This document shows positions 13,863-24,272 of a stretch of 64,000 nt of DNA, piece by piece (within the stretch, counting starts at the first letter, position 1; each line of letters begins with the position of its first letter). The position numbers and the translations under genes were made by a program. Source of the stretch: Neobacillus terrae. GTDB taxonomy: Bacteria; Bacillota; Bacilli; Bacillales; Cytobacillaceae. The notes below the pieces were generated by a model that searched no databases, had not been told where the DNA came from, and was given only the letters and a program-made list of their open reading frames with translations. Location of the stretch: the NCBI RefSeq assembly GCF_011393025.1, contig NZ_JAAOEO010000002.1, forward strand, positions 248,001 to 312,000, in the 5' to 3' direction.

Positions 13863-15095
13863 ATGATCAATGGAAAAAAAATATTACTCTGTGTTACCGG
13901 AGGTATTGCAGTTTATAAAGCTGCAGCGTTAACCAGCAAACTTACTCAAGCTGGCGCAGTGGTGAAAGTGATTTTAAGTGAATCAGCAGCCAAATTTGTT
14001 TCGCCATTAACCTTTCAGGCGCTATCCAAAAATGAAGTCTATACAGATACATTTGATGAAAAGAACCCAAAAGTAATTGCTCATATAGATTTAGCCGATT
14101 GGGCAGACCTTATTTTGGTTGCTCCCGCAACAGCTAATACCATTGCAAAAATAGCAAATGGACTTGCTGATAATATGATTACCACCACACTTCTTGCTGC
14201 CACAGCTCCAGTGTGGATTGCACCTGCGATGAACGTTCATATGTATGATCACCCTGCAGTCAAGAAAAATATAGAAACATTATATAATTATGGCTACCGT
14301 TTTATTGAGCCGGGTGAAGGATATTTGGCCTGTGGTTATGTGGGAAAAGGGCGGCTTGAGGAGCCTGAAAAAATTGTGAGTCTTGCAGAGACATTTTTTC
14401 AAAATCGCACAGGCGTGCTGGCAGGAAAAACAGTCATTGTAACGGCTGGGCCAACCAGAGAAAAAATTGATCCTGTCAGGTTTATTTCGAACCATTCAAC
14501 AGGGAAAATGGGCTATGCAATAGCGGAGGAAGCTTTTAAAGCAGGTGCACGTGTCATTCTTGTTTCTGGTCCAGTTAGCATTGATGCACCACCAGGTGTG
14601 GAGCTTGTTAAGGTCGAAAGTGCCAAAGAAATGCACAAAGAAGTCTTTTCTCATTTTGAAGATTCGGATGCAGTAATCAAAACAGCAGCTGTAGCTGATT
14701 ACCGTCCAAAAATACAATATGAATATAAGGTCAAAAAACAGGACGGAGATGCCCTTATTGAACTTGAGCGGACAAAGGATATACTTTTTGAGCTTGGCCA
14801 GAAAAAAACGAAACAGATTTTAGTAGGTTTTGCAGCTGAAACGGACCATATCGATGAATATGCAAAAAGAAAATTAGAGAAAAAAAATGCAGATATGATT
14901 GTTGCTAACAATGTTAGCCAGGAGGGTGCCGGTTTCGGTACTGAAACTAATATAGTAACAATTTATAAAAAGGACGGGTTTTCAGAAAGCCTGCCTTTGA
15001 TGTCTAAACAAAAAGTGGCAGAGAAAATTATTAATGAGGTTTCTCTCCTAATAAAGGATATGAGTGAATATGAAGATCGCGAGTGTAATTGTTGA
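13863..15095 (+). CDS. coaBC: Bifunctional phosphopantothenoylcysteine decarboxylase / phosphopantothenate-cysteine ligase
   Basis: 410 aa. Two steps of coenzyme A synthesis. The N-terminal flavodoxin-like CoaC domain (about 1-185) opens MINGKKILLCVTGGIAVYKA and contains the PAMNVHMY motif with the catalytic Asn and a conserved Cys near residue 158. The C-terminal CoaB domain (about 190-400) opens TVIVTAGPTREKIDPVRFIS and carries SNHSTGKMG. Preceded by GGGGTAATGAA. The 3' end overlaps priA. Confidence 0.96.
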   Translation: MINGKKILLCVTGGIAVYKAAALTSKLTQAGAVVKVILSESAAKFVSPLTFQALSKNEVYTDTFDEKNPKVIAHIDLADWADLILVAPATANTIAKIANGLADNMITTTLLAATAPVWIAPAMNVHMYDHPAVKKNIETLYNYGYRFIEPGEGYLACGYVGKGRLEEPEKIVSLAETFFQNRTGVLAGKTVIVTAGPTREKIDPVRFISNHSTGKMGYAIAEEAFKAGARVILVSGPVSIDAPPGVELVKVESAKEMHKEVFSHFEDSDAVIKTAAVADYRPKIQYEYKVKKQDGDALIELERTKDILFELGQKKTKQILVGFAAETDHIDEYAKRKLEKKNADMIVANNVSQEGAGFGTETNIVTIYKKDGFSESLPLMSKQKVAEKIINEVSLLIKDMSEYEDRECNC

Positions 15096-17481
15096 TGTTC
15101 CTGCAAAGCAGACCGACCGATCATTTGACTACCTAATTCCTGCTAAATGGGAGAATATTATTCAGCCGGGTATAAGGGTAATAGTCCCGTTTGGCCCACG
15201 AAAAATTCAGGGTTTCGTAAAGGAAATTAAATCACAGTCCGATTTTGAGAAGCTTAAGGAAATAAGTGAACCAATGGATTTATATCCAGCCTTGAACCCA
15301 GAATTAATGAATCTGGGTGAATGGCTAGCCGATCATACTCTCAGTTTTAAAATATCAGCCTATCAGGCAATGCTTCCAGCTGCATTGAAAGCGAAGTATG
15401 TGAAAAAAATCAGGCTGGTTCCCGGAAAGGGGATCGAGGTGCTTCCTGAAGATATTCAGCAGCTATTTCACGAAACCTCAGAGCTGGATTGGGATCAGTC
15501 AGTTCAGCAGGGTTTTATCTCAGCTTTGCAAAAGGAAGCATCTAAAGGGCATGTTGAAGTTATTTATCAAGTAAAAGAAAGAGTTAAAAAGAAGAGTCTT
15601 CTCTTTGTTTATCCGGCTGTAAAAGCTGAAAAGCTGAAGGATGAAATCGGCAGTTTGCCTGCTCGTGCTTCAAAGCAAAAAGAAGTATTAGAGCATTTTC
15701 TACAGAATTCAAAGCCAGTTGAATTAAGGAAGCTAATTTCTGCACATCAGTTCTCAGCTTCTTCCATAAGGGGCCTTGTATCAAGGGGATTACTCGCTGA
15801 AAAGGAAATGGAAGTATACAGAGATCCCTATGAAAACAGAACTTTTGAACGAACAAATCCTTTTGTTTTAACAGAAGAACAGCAGAACGCAATTTTACCA
15901 ATACTTGAGGCTAATCAAGCTGAAAAGCATGAAGTATTTTTGCTTTACGGGGTAACAGGAAGCGGAAAAACGGAGATTTACCTCCAATCCATTCAGGATG
16001 TAATGGAAAAAGGCAAGGAAGCTATCATGCTGGTCCCGGAAATTGCATTGACCCCTCTTATGGTTAACCGTTTTAAAGGGCGGTTTGGAGATCAGGTGGC
16101 TGTGCTTCACAGCGGTTTATCCGCTGGAGAAAAATATGATGAATGGAGAAAAATTCAGCGAAAAGAAGTAAAGGTGGTAGTTGGAGCCCGCTCGGCCGTT
16201 TTTGCCCCTTTTGAAAATCTCGGACTTATAATTATTGATGAAGAACATGAGACAAGCTATAAGCAAGAGGAAATGCCCCGTTATCATGCGAGAGATGTGG
16301 CCATTGAGAGAGCCAGAAACTATCAATGCCCGGTTATTCTTGGCAGCGCCACTCCTTCCCTCGAATCTTTTGCCCGCGCTCAAAAAGGTGTCTATCATTT
16401 ATTAAATCTGCCAAACCGAATGAACCAGCAGTCCCTCCCTTCCGTGGAGATCATCGATATGCGAGAAGAACTCCGTCAAGGCAACCGTTCCATGTTTTCT
16501 AAGGTTTTACTGGAGAAATTAAGGGACCGGGTGGAAAAAGGTCAGCAAACTGTTTTGTTTCTTAATAAAAGGGGGCATTCCTCCTTTGTGATGTGCAGAG
16601 ATTGCGGTTATGTCCTTAATTGCCCTCATTGTGATATTTCACTTACGTATCATAGGGCAACACAAAGAATGAAGTGCCATTATTGCGGATTTGAGGACCA
16701 TGTACCATTAAACTGCCCGGACTGTTTAAGTGAGCATATCCGTTTTTTTGGCACAGGCACACAGAAGGTAGAGGATGAACTGGGTAAAATTATGCCTGAG
16801 GCAAAAGTGATAAGGATGGATGTGGATACCACTTCCCGAAAAGGTTCACATGAAAGACTGTTAAGGGACTTCCAGGATGGCAAAGCTGAAATTTTGCTTG
16901 GCACCCAAATGATCGCTAAGGGGCTTGATTTTCCGAATGTTACACTAGTTGGTGTCCTTACAGCTGATACAATGCTGCACCTTCCCGATTTCAGGTCATC
17001 TGAAAAAACATTTCAGCTGCTTACCCAGGTAAGCGGGAGGGCCGGCCGCCACACTCTGCCAGGAGAAGTAGTGATCCAGACTTATTCCCCTGAGCATTAC
17101 AGTGTAGAACTTGCAGGCCAGCAGGATTTCGATTTATTTTACAAGCAGGAAATGATGGTCAGAAAGCTTCATAAGTATCCGCCCTTCTATTACATTGCTC
17201 TAGTAACAGTTAGCCATGAAAATTTGATGGCTGCTGTTTCTACAACTGAAAAAATAACGAACTATATTCGCAATCATGTATCTGAGGATGCCGTTGTCCT
17301 GGGGCCAGTGGCTTCTCCAATCCCAAGGATCAATGATAGATATAGATATCAATGTTTGATAAAATACAAGCGGGAACCGGAATTAGGTACAACACTTAAA
17401 TACGTTCTCGACCGTTTTCAGACTGAAAGCAATGGCGGACTTCAGGTGTCAGTAGATGTAAATCCATATATTTTAATGTAA
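15070..17481 (+). CDS. priA: Primosomal protein N' (replication restart helicase)
   Basis: 803 aa. 3'-5' DNA helicase that recognises stalled forks and starts primosome loading. An N-terminal DNA-binding domain reads VIVDVPAKQTDRSFDYLIP. Walker A is GVTGSGKTEIYLQ (about 297) and the Walker B DEEH box is IIIDEEHETSYKQEE. A zinc-binding cysteine cluster runs from MCRDCGYVLNCPHC to CPDCLSEHIRFFGTGTQ (about 510-560). I prefer ATG 15070 to the GTG at 15064: the N terminus then aligns residue for residue with the Bacillus protein. Lies between coaBC and def. Confidence 0.95.
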   Translation: MKIASVIVDVPAKQTDRSFDYLIPAKWENIIQPGIRVIVPFGPRKIQGFVKEIKSQSDFEKLKEISEPMDLYPALNPELMNLGEWLADHTLSFKISAYQAMLPAALKAKYVKKIRLVPGKGIEVLPEDIQQLFHETSELDWDQSVQQGFISALQKEASKGHVEVIYQVKERVKKKSLLFVYPAVKAEKLKDEIGSLPARASKQKEVLEHFLQNSKPVELRKLISAHQFSASSIRGLVSRGLLAEKEMEVYRDPYENRTFERTNPFVLTEEQQNAILPILEANQAEKHEVFLLYGVTGSGKTEIYLQSIQDVMEKGKEAIMLVPEIALTPLMVNRFKGRFGDQVAVLHSGLSAGEKYDEWRKIQRKEVKVVVGARSAVFAPFENLGLIIIDEEHETSYKQEEMPRYHARDVAIERARNYQCPVILGSATPSLESFARAQKGVYHLLNLPNRMNQQSLPSVEIIDMREELRQGNRSMFSKVLLEKLRDRVEKGQQTVLFLNKRGHSSFVMCRDCGYVLNCPHCDISLTYHRATQRMKCHYCGFEDHVPLNCPDCLSEHIRFFGTGTQKVEDELGKIMPEAKVIRMDVDTTSRKGSHERLLRDFQDGKAEILLGTQMIAKGLDFPNVTLVGVLTADTMLHLPDFRSSEKTFQLLTQVSGRAGRHTLPGEVVIQTYSPEHYSVELAGQQDFDLFYKQEMMVRKLHKYPPFYYIALVTVSHENLMAAVSTTEKITNYIRNHVSEDAVVLGPVASPIPRINDRYRYQCLIKYKREPELGTTLKYVLDRFQTESNGGLQVSVDVNPYILM

Positions 17482-17635
17482 TCTTAAGAGTCTGAAAAAC
17501 CGGCTGTTTTGGCATCGGGATTTTGGGAGAAAATAAAAAGAAATGCTTTTAAAGCTGTTTTTTATACAATACAACCACTTAACAGCGAAAGCGGAAAGCT
17601 TAATAAATATAGAATTGATTAACGGAGGAACAGTT

Positions 17636-18121
17636 TTGGCAATTCGTAAAATAGTAACTTATCCAGCAGATATTTTAGAACAGCAATGCAAGCCTGTTAC
17701 AGCTTTTGATAAGAAATTAGGCAGGCTGCTAAATGATATGTATGATACTATGATTGAATTTGATGGGGTAGGAATTGCCGCACCTCAGATTGGTATAGAT
17801 CAGCAAATTGCAATTGTGGATATTGATGATGAGTCAGGAACCATTGAAATGATTAATCCGGTAATTCTCGAGACATCCGGCGAACAAACTGGGCCGGAAG
17901 GATGCTTGAGTTTCCCAGGATTATTTGGTGAAGTAACACGGCCTTATAAGGTGAAAATTGAGGCTTATGATAGAAAGGGACATAAATATACGCTTGAAGC
18001 AGAAGAATTTCTTGCCAGAGCGATCCAGCATGAAATAGATCATCTGTCAGGTGTGCTCTTCACTGAGAAAGTGGAAAAATATTTAACTGAGGAAGAGTTG
18101 GAAGGGTTGGAACAAGAATGA
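17636..18121 (+). CDS. def: Peptide deformylase
   Basis: 161 aa. Metalloenzyme removing the N-formyl group from nascent proteins. All three motifs are present: [10 protein letters not shown] (about 43-52), EGCLSFP with the metal-binding Cys (about 89), and QHEIDHLSG with the two metal-binding His (about 130). The start is a TTG at 17636, 7 nt after GGAGG. The in-frame ATG at 17543 would add 31 non-conserved residues and has no ribosome-binding site. Its stop overlaps the fmt ATG, so removal and addition of the formyl group are coupled in one unit. Confidence 0.94.
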   Translation: MAIRKIVTYPADILEQQCKPVTAFDKKLGRLLNDMYDTMIEFDGVGIAAPQIGIDQQIAIVDIDDESGTIEMINPVILETSGEQTGPEGCLSFPGLFGEVTRPYKVKIEAYDRKGHKYTLEAEEFLARAIQHEIDHLSGVLFTEKVEKYLTEEELEGLEQE

Positions 18122-19062
18122 CAAAAATCGTTTTTATGGGAACGCCTGATTTTTCAGTTCCGGTATTAAGGCAAATCCTTGAGGATGGATATGAGGTTGT
18201 TGGAGTAGTGACGCAGCCAGATCGTCCGGTAGGCAGAAAAAGAGTTTTAACACCCCCGCCTGTAAAGGCAGAGGCGCTTAAACATAACATCCCTGTACTC
18301 CAGCCGGAAAAGATCCGTATTAAGGAAGAAGTTGAAAAAGTACTTGCCCTTCAGCCAGACTTGGTTGTAACTGCTGCTTTTGGACAAATTCTGCCAAAGG
18401 AATTGCTTGAAGCGCCGAAGTATGGCTGCATCAATGTGCATGCTTCATTGCTTCCCGAATTAAGGGGAGGAGCTCCTATCCACTATGCCCTTATTCAGGG
18501 AAAGGAAAAGACAGGGATTACCATCATGTATATGGCTGAAAAGCTTGATGCAGGTGATATTTTAACTCAGGTAGAAGTTCCGATTACTGAAGATGATAAT
18601 GTAGGAACCCTGCACGAAAAATTAAGCGCAGCTGGAGCCCAGCTTTTATCAGAAACCCTTCCTAAGCTTCTCGAAAATAAACTAGAGCCAATCACCCAAA
18701 ATGAGGCGGAGGCGACTTTTGCCTATAATATTAAAAGAGAACAGGAAAAAATAGACTGGTCCAAATCTGGTGAAGATATTTATAACCAAATAAGAGGAAT
18801 GAATCCATGGCCTGTTGCCTATACGTTAATGGACCAATTGGTTCTGAAAATATGGAAAGCCGAGAAGCTTCCATCCAAAGAAAGCCAGCAGCCTGGTACA
18901 ATAACAGATATTCAGCCTAACGGACTTGTTGTCCAAACAGGTAATTCTACTGCTATAAAAATTACCGAGCTTCAGCCTTCTGGAAAAACGAAAATGTCAT
19001 CAGAACAGTTTTTGAAAGGTTCAGGTGCTAAACTAACAACAGGAATTAAGCTGGGAGATTAA
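18118..19062 (+). CDS. fmt: Methionyl-tRNA formyltransferase
   Basis: 314 aa. Transfers formyl from 10-formyl-THF to initiator Met-tRNA. Opens [20 protein letters not shown]; the formyl-transfer site is [20 protein letters not shown] (about residues 106-125), including the catalytic Asn and His. The C-terminal OB-like tRNA-binding domain spans about 205-314. Overlaps def by ATGA and is followed after 1 nt by rsmB. Confidence 0.97.
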   Translation: MTKIVFMGTPDFSVPVLRQILEDGYEVVGVVTQPDRPVGRKRVLTPPPVKAEALKHNIPVLQPEKIRIKEEVEKVLALQPDLVVTAAFGQILPKELLEAPKYGCINVHASLLPELRGGAPIHYALIQGKEKTGITIMYMAEKLDAGDILTQVEVPITEDDNVGTLHEKLSAAGAQLLSETLPKLLENKLEPITQNEAEATFAYNIKREQEKIDWSKSGEDIYNQIRGMNPWPVAYTLMDQLVLKIWKAEKLPSKESQQPGTITDIQPNGLVVQTGNSTAIKITELQPSGKTKMSSEQFLKGSGAKLTTGIKLGD

Positions 19063-19063
19063 A

Positions 19064-20410
19064 ATGGCCAAAACAAAAAACGTCCGTCAAACAGCATTGG
19101 AAATACTCGATGCAATTGAAAAAAATCAGTCCTATAGCAATCTGCTCCTAAACAATGCCATTGAAAAGAATCAACTGCCCTCAAAAGATATAGGGCTATT
19201 GACTGAATTGATTTACGGCACTCTTCAGAGAAAGATGACCCTGGATTTCTATTTAAAGCCTTTTGTGAAGAATAGTAAAAAAACGGAACGCTGGGTAATG
19301 AATTTATTAAGGCTAACACTTTACCAAATGGTTTATCTGGATAGAATACCTGACAGAGCTGCCATTCATGAAGCTGTTGAAATTGCAAAAAAACAGGGTC
19401 ATAAAGGAATTGCCGGTATGGTTAATGGGGTAATGAGAAGTATTCAGCGTGAGGGTTTGCCGTCAATGGATACGATTTCTGATCCATTGGATAGACTGAG
19501 TATTGAAACCAGCCATCCAATTTGGCTTGTGAAACGGTGGGATAAGCAGTTCGGCTTTGAAAAAACAAAAGAAATGTGTGAACAAAATCTCATTGCCCCA
19601 ATGCAGACTGCAAGGGTAAATCTTACCAGAATTTCAAGAGATGAGTGCCTGGAAACTCTCAAAGAAGAAGGCTTTGAAGTGGAAAAGAGTCCTGTCATAC
19701 CTGAGGCAATCAGAGTGCTTAAAGGTAACATTGCTTCTTCAAGAGCGTTCAAATGGGGTATGCTTACCATTCAGGATGAAAGCTCGATGCTGGTTGCATA
19801 TGCACTGGGTGTAACCGAAAATGAACATATTCTTGATGCTTGTGCAGCCCCTGGTGGAAAAAGCACTCATTTGGCCGAAAAAATGGATAATACTGGAGAG
19901 GTCGTTTCCCTGGACCTCCATCTTCACAAAGTAAAGCTTATCCGTGACAATGCTCAAAGGCTTGGTCTTGGTAATATTAGAGCAATTACAATGGACAGCA
20001 GGACAGCTGGTGAGCGTTTCGAGAAAGAAATGTTCGACCGAATCCTTCTTGATGCCCCATGTTCGGGGTTGGGCGTTATGAGAAGAAAGCCAGATATCAA
20101 GTATGTGAAGCAGGAAAAGGACTTGACCCAATTGTCCTCCATTCAAAAAGATCTTCTGGGAACAATGGCACCACTTGTGAAAAAAGGTGGATATTTAGTA
20201 TATAGTACATGTACAGTAGATGAAGTAGAAAACCAGAATGTCGTGGAGTCGTTTCTGGCTGAACACCCCGACTTTGAGGGGGACTCCAGCTTTAAAGAAC
20301 GGATGCCCGAGGCCGTACAGCCGCTGATCAATGGTTTTGACTTGCAAATTTTACCGCAGCATATAGGTTCAGACGGATTTTATATAGCATGCCTAAGAAA
20401 GAAGGTGTAG
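19064..20410 (+). CDS. rsmB: 16S rRNA m5C967 methyltransferase
   Basis: 448 aa. An N-terminal NusB-like RNA-binding domain (about 1-140) is fused to a SAM-dependent methyltransferase. SAM motif I reads LDACAAPGGKSTHLAEKM (about 261). The two catalytic cysteines lie in DAPCSGLGVMRRKPD (about 328) and VYSTCTVDEVENQ (about 384). Stop and rlmN start are 3 nt apart, so two 16S/23S rRNA-modifying enzymes are adjacent. Confidence 0.96.
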   Translation: MAKTKNVRQTALEILDAIEKNQSYSNLLLNNAIEKNQLPSKDIGLLTELIYGTLQRKMTLDFYLKPFVKNSKKTERWVMNLLRLTLYQMVYLDRIPDRAAIHEAVEIAKKQGHKGIAGMVNGVMRSIQREGLPSMDTISDPLDRLSIETSHPIWLVKRWDKQFGFEKTKEMCEQNLIAPMQTARVNLTRISRDECLETLKEEGFEVEKSPVIPEAIRVLKGNIASSRAFKWGMLTIQDESSMLVAYALGVTENEHILDACAAPGGKSTHLAEKMDNTGEVVSLDLHLHKVKLIRDNAQRLGLGNIRAITMDSRTAGERFEKEMFDRILLDAPCSGLGVMRRKPDIKYVKQEKDLTQLSSIQKDLLGTMAPLVKKGGYLVYSTCTVDEVENQNVVESFLAEHPDFEGDSSFKERMPEAVQPLINGFDLQILPQHIGSDGFYIACLRKKV

Positions 20411-20413
20411 CAG

Positions 20414-21505
20414 TTGGAACAAATTACTGCAACTGATACAAATATGGAATTAGAAAATAAAAAGCCCTCAATATACTCTTTAGAGCTTCATGATTTAAAG
20501 GAATGGCTTACCGCAAATGGAGAAAAAGCTTTCCGTGCCGAGCAGATTTTTGATTGGCTGTACAAGAAGAGAATTACTGATTTTGAAGATATGAGTAATT
20601 TAGGGAAATCTTTAAGGGATAAGCTGACAGCTCATTTTCAGATAACCACTCTAAATACAGTAATTCGACAGCAGTCAGCTGATGGCACAATAAAGTTTTT
20701 ATTTGAGCTTCATGATGGGTACTCGATCGAGACAGTTTTAATGAGGCATGATTATGGAAACTCCGTATGTGTGACAACACAGGTAGGCTGCCGGATCGGA
20801 TGTACCTTCTGTGCTTCCACACTGGGCGGCTTGAAGCGCCATCTGGAAGCTGGTGAAATTGTTGCTCAGGTAGTTAAAGTGCAGCAGGCTCTTGACGAAA
20901 CAAATGAGCGAGTCAGCTCAGTGGTTATAATGGGGATAGGAGAACCATTTGATAATTATGATAATATGCTTTCTTTCCTGAAAATTATTAATGATGACAA
21001 GGCTTTAAATATTGGAGCACGTCATATTACGGTTTCAACAAGCGGGATTGTTCCAAAAATCTATAAATTTGCCGATGAAAATACACAAATCAATTTTGCT
21101 ATCTCACTTCATGCTCCAAATACCGAGATTCGTTCAAGATTAATGCCGATTAACCGAGCTTATAAACTTGATGACTTAATGAAGGCTGTGAGGTATTATA
21201 TCGATAAGACAGGCAGAAGGATCAGCTTTGAATATGGCCTTTTCGGCGGGGTTAATGACCAGGCAGAACATGCTGAAGAGCTCGCCGATTTATTAAAAGG
21301 GATCAAATGCCATGTCAATTTAATTCCTGTTAACTACGTTCCTGAAAGAGATTATGTCCGGACACCAAGAGAGCAAATTTTCGCCTTCGAGAAAACGCTG
21401 AAAAATCGGGGGATCAATGTCACCATTCGCCGTGAACATGGCAGTGATATTGACGCAGCATGCGGACAGCTTCGTGCAAAGGAGCGTAAAGAGGAGACGA
21501 GGTGA
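20414..21505 (+). CDS. rlmN: Dual-specificity 23S rRNA/tRNA adenine-C2 methyltransferase (radical SAM)
   Basis: 363 aa. Methylates A2503 of 23S rRNA and A37 of some tRNAs. Radical-SAM cluster motif [10 protein letters not shown] (about residues 126-135). The C-terminal Cys required for the ping-pong mechanism is in [13 protein letters not shown] (about 348). The start chosen is TTG at 20414, with AAGGTG 6 nt upstream. The in-frame ATG 30 nt downstream would also keep the conserved part but has no ribosome-binding site. Overlaps no gene; prpC begins 4 nt after its stop. Confidence 0.94.
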   Translation: MEQITATDTNMELENKKPSIYSLELHDLKEWLTANGEKAFRAEQIFDWLYKKRITDFEDMSNLGKSLRDKLTAHFQITTLNTVIRQQSADGTIKFLFELHDGYSIETVLMRHDYGNSVCVTTQVGCRIGCTFCASTLGGLKRHLEAGEIVAQVVKVQQALDETNERVSSVVIMGIGEPFDNYDNMLSFLKIINDDKALNIGARHITVSTSGIVPKIYKFADENTQINFAISLHAPNTEIRSRLMPINRAYKLDDLMKAVRYYIDKTGRRISFEYGLFGGVNDQAEHAEELADLLKGIKCHVNLIPVNYVPERDYVRTPREQIFAFEKTLKNRGINVTIRREHGSDIDAACGQLRAKERKEETR

Positions 21506-21509
21506 AACA

Positions 21510-22262
21510 ATGAAAGCTGTTTATATGACAGATCAAGGCATGGTACGCCTGAATAATGAAGACTCCGGTGGCGTTTTCATAAATTCTGACGGATACCGCC
21601 TGGCCATTGTAGCAGATGGAATGGGCGGTCACCGTGCTGGTGATGTAGCCAGCACCATGACAGTTGGCCATTTAAAAACTGAATGGGAAAAAAACTCCGG
21701 TATGAAAACGGCAGGAGAAGTAGAAAACTGGTTAAAAAATGAAATCCTAAAGGTAAATCTTTTATTGTTTGAACATGCCCTAAATAATATAGAGTGCGAG
21801 GGCATGGGAACCACTATTGTAGCTGCTGTTTGTATGGACGGATTTGCCACAGTTGCGCATATTGGAGACAGCCGCGTCTATCTGTTAAATGAATCAGGGT
21901 TTAAACAAATAACAGAGGATCATTCCTTAGTAAATGAATTGGTAAGGTCTGGTCAAATAACAAAAGAGGATGCGGAACATCATCCACATAAAAATGTAGT
22001 GCTTCGCGCTTTGGGAACTGAACGGGAAGTAGACGTCGACATAAGGACAGTCATGTTTGAAGATGGAGATAAGCTTTTACTATGCTCGGATGGACTTTCC
22101 GACAGAGTAAAAGAGTCAGAAATGCGGGATATCCTGACAAATGAAGAATCGTTAGAGGAAAAGGCATCTACCCTTGTGTCCCTCGCAAATGAGTATGGCG
22201 GAAAAGATAATATTACCTTAGTGATTGTTGAGTTTTGGGAAGGCACCGAGGGTGATAGTTAA
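21510..22262 (+). CDS. prpC: PPM-family Ser/Thr protein phosphatase PrpC (Stp1)
   Basis: 250 aa. Metal-dependent phosphatase that reverses PrkC phosphorylation. Conserved PP2C motifs: NNEDSGG (about 13), VADGMGGHRAGDVAS (about 35-49), GTTIVAA, AHIGDSRVYLL (about 118), EDHSLVNELVRSG, LLCSDGLSD (about 193) and GKDNITLV near the C terminus, giving the metal-binding aspartates. Start chosen at 21510 because GAGGTG lies 6 nt upstream and the upstream in-frame sequence overlaps rlmN. Its stop is followed immediately by prkC. Confidence 0.96.
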   Translation: MKAVYMTDQGMVRLNNEDSGGVFINSDGYRLAIVADGMGGHRAGDVASTMTVGHLKTEWEKNSGMKTAGEVENWLKNEILKVNLLLFEHALNNIECEGMGTTIVAAVCMDGFATVAHIGDSRVYLLNESGFKQITEDHSLVNELVRSGQITKEDAEHHPHKNVVLRALGTEREVDVDIRTVMFEDGDKLLLCSDGLSDRVKESEMRDILTNEESLEEKASTLVSLANEYGGKDNITLVIVEFWEGTEGDS

Positions 22263-24209
22263 ATGCTTATAGGTAAAAGAATAAGCGGCCGTTACAAAAT
22301 CCTGGATATGGTTGGCGGAGGAGGCATGGCAAATGTCTATCTCGCGCATGACATGATCCTTGATCGTGACGTCGCCGTTAAAATTCTGAGACTTGATTTT
22401 GCGAATGACGAAGAATTTATCCGCCGTTTTCACCGTGAAGCACAATCAGCTACAAGTCTCGTACACCCAAATATTGTGAATATATATGATGTCGGTGAAG
22501 AAAACGATATTTACTATATTGTAATGGAATATGTAGAGGGGCAAACCTTAAAACAATACATACAAAAAAACTCACCTTTAGATGTGGTTAAAGCCCTTAG
22601 TATAATGAAGCAGCTTACTTCAGCCATATCACATGCCCATCACAACAATATTGTTCACAGGGATATTAAGCCCCACAATATTCTCGTTGACAATAAAGGT
22701 AACGTAAAAATTACCGATTTTGGAATTGCTATGGCTCTTAGTGCAACAAGTATTACCCAAACCAACTCGGTTATGGGATCGGTCCATTATTTGTCCCCTG
22801 AACAGGCTCGGGGGGGAATGGCCAATAAAAAGTCAGACATCTATTCCCTTGGAATTGTTATGTTTGAATTGTTAACAGGAAGGCTTCCTTTTTCTGGTGA
22901 GTCTGCAGTTTCAATTGCTCTTAAACATTTACAATCTGAAACTCCTTCTGTTAGAAGATGGAATCCCAATATTCCTCAAAGCGTTGAGAATATTGTTCTA
23001 AAGGCAACTGCAAAGGATCCATTTCATCGCTATAACAGTGTAGATGAAATGGAAGAAGATCTGCAGACCTCATTATATCCCAACCGGATAAATGAACCAA
23101 AATTTTCAATTCCGGAGGACGATGAGGCAACAAAAGCTATACCTGTCATAACCAATGACCGTCCTTTTCAAAATTTGGATCACACGCTTGTTCATTCAAA
23201 TGATAAAAAGAACACTGAACAGGAACCAGTCAAAAAGAAGAGGAAAAAATGGCCTCTTGTTCTCGTATCCATTTTTATTATTTTAGTGTTACTTGCTGTT
23301 GGGACTGTAACTGTTTTTCCTAAATGGTTTGCGCCAAAAGATATAACTGTGCCGGATGTCAGCGGTATGGAGCTGGACAAGGCAGTTGAAAAGCTTGCAG
23401 CCGAGGGTTTTATGATCGGAAAAACAAAAAAGATGTCCGACGACCAAATACCAGAAGGGCAAATAATTAAAACAGACCCTAATGGCGGTGATACTGCCAA
23501 GGAGGGTTCCAAAATTACTCTTTACGAAAGTATAGGTAAAGAAAAGCTGGAAATGGATGATTTTAAAAACCGGGATATTGAAGAGGTACAGGCTCTTCTC
23601 AAAGATAAAAACTTTAAAGACGTTAAGCAAAATGAGGTTTATGATGAAAGTGAACCAGGCACCATTCTTAGCCAGGATCCTGAAGCCGGAATAAAAGTTG
23701 TGCCGGAGGATACTGTTGTAACATTTGAGGTAAGTAAAGGGCCTAGAAAAATAGTTCTAAAAGATTTATCAGCCTATAACTCACAAACACTTAAGGACTA
23801 TGCTGATTCAACTGGCCTTGTGATCGATATGTCACAGAAGGCTTTCAGTGATAAAATACCGGAAGATATGGTTATCTCACAGGATCCGCGGGCAGGAACA
23901 GAATTGGAAAAAGGCGATACGATTAAGGTGGTTCTGTCAAAAGGGCAGCAAGAAATCCCTCCTAGGCCAGTAACAAAAGATGTAACAATAAATTATGAAC
24001 CAACGATACCTGGCCAGCCGCAGCAAGTTAAGATTTTTATAGAGGACATGGAGCACGAAAGCATGACTGTACCCGTTGAGACATTTACTATTACTAAAAA
24101 TGAGCAGCGAACTTTAAGGTTTATGGTTCAATATGGGAAACAAGCAGGGTATCAAATTATAAGAGATAATGAAGTCATTGATCAGGGTACGGTAGATTAT
24201 CCGAAATAA
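22263..24209 (+). CDS. prkC: Membrane Ser/Thr protein kinase PrkC with PASTA repeats
   Basis: 648 aa. Eukaryotic-type kinase that senses muropeptides and lipid II and, in B. subtilis, promotes spore germination. Kinase domain about 10-270: GGGGMANVYLAHD loop, catalytic IVHRDIKPHNILVD (about 132), DFG at about 154. A single transmembrane helix follows the basic stretch KKKRKKWPL (about 325-352). Three PASTA repeats follow (about 360-565), then an Ig-like C-terminal domain of about 75 residues outside the cell. Directly follows prpC with no gap, the standard phosphatase-kinase pair. Confidence 0.96.
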   Translation: MLIGKRISGRYKILDMVGGGGMANVYLAHDMILDRDVAVKILRLDFANDEEFIRRFHREAQSATSLVHPNIVNIYDVGEENDIYYIVMEYVEGQTLKQYIQKNSPLDVVKALSIMKQLTSAISHAHHNNIVHRDIKPHNILVDNKGNVKITDFGIAMALSATSITQTNSVMGSVHYLSPEQARGGMANKKSDIYSLGIVMFELLTGRLPFSGESAVSIALKHLQSETPSVRRWNPNIPQSVENIVLKATAKDPFHRYNSVDEMEEDLQTSLYPNRINEPKFSIPEDDEATKAIPVITNDRPFQNLDHTLVHSNDKKNTEQEPVKKKRKKWPLVLVSIFIILVLLAVGTVTVFPKWFAPKDITVPDVSGMELDKAVEKLAAEGFMIGKTKKMSDDQIPEGQIIKTDPNGGDTAKEGSKITLYESIGKEKLEMDDFKNRDIEEVQALLKDKNFKDVKQNEVYDESEPGTILSQDPEAGIKVVPEDTVVTFEVSKGPRKIVLKDLSAYNSQTLKDYADSTGLVIDMSQKAFSDKIPEDMVISQDPRAGTELEKGDTIKVVLSKGQQEIPPRPVTKDVTINYEPTIPGQPQQVKIFIEDMEHESMTVPVETFTITKNEQRTLRFMVQYGKQAGYQIIRDNEVIDQGTVDYPK

Positions 24210-24272
24210 TGTCAGGTATCTTTTTGGCCGATGGCAGGCATTTAAAAGAAAATTATGGCAGGGAGCGTTAGT

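Noticed and set aside
17543..17635. ATG start for peptide deformylase 31 codons upstream
   Set aside because: No Shine-Dalgarno site and no family similarity; the TTG at 17636 follows GGAGG at ideal spacing.
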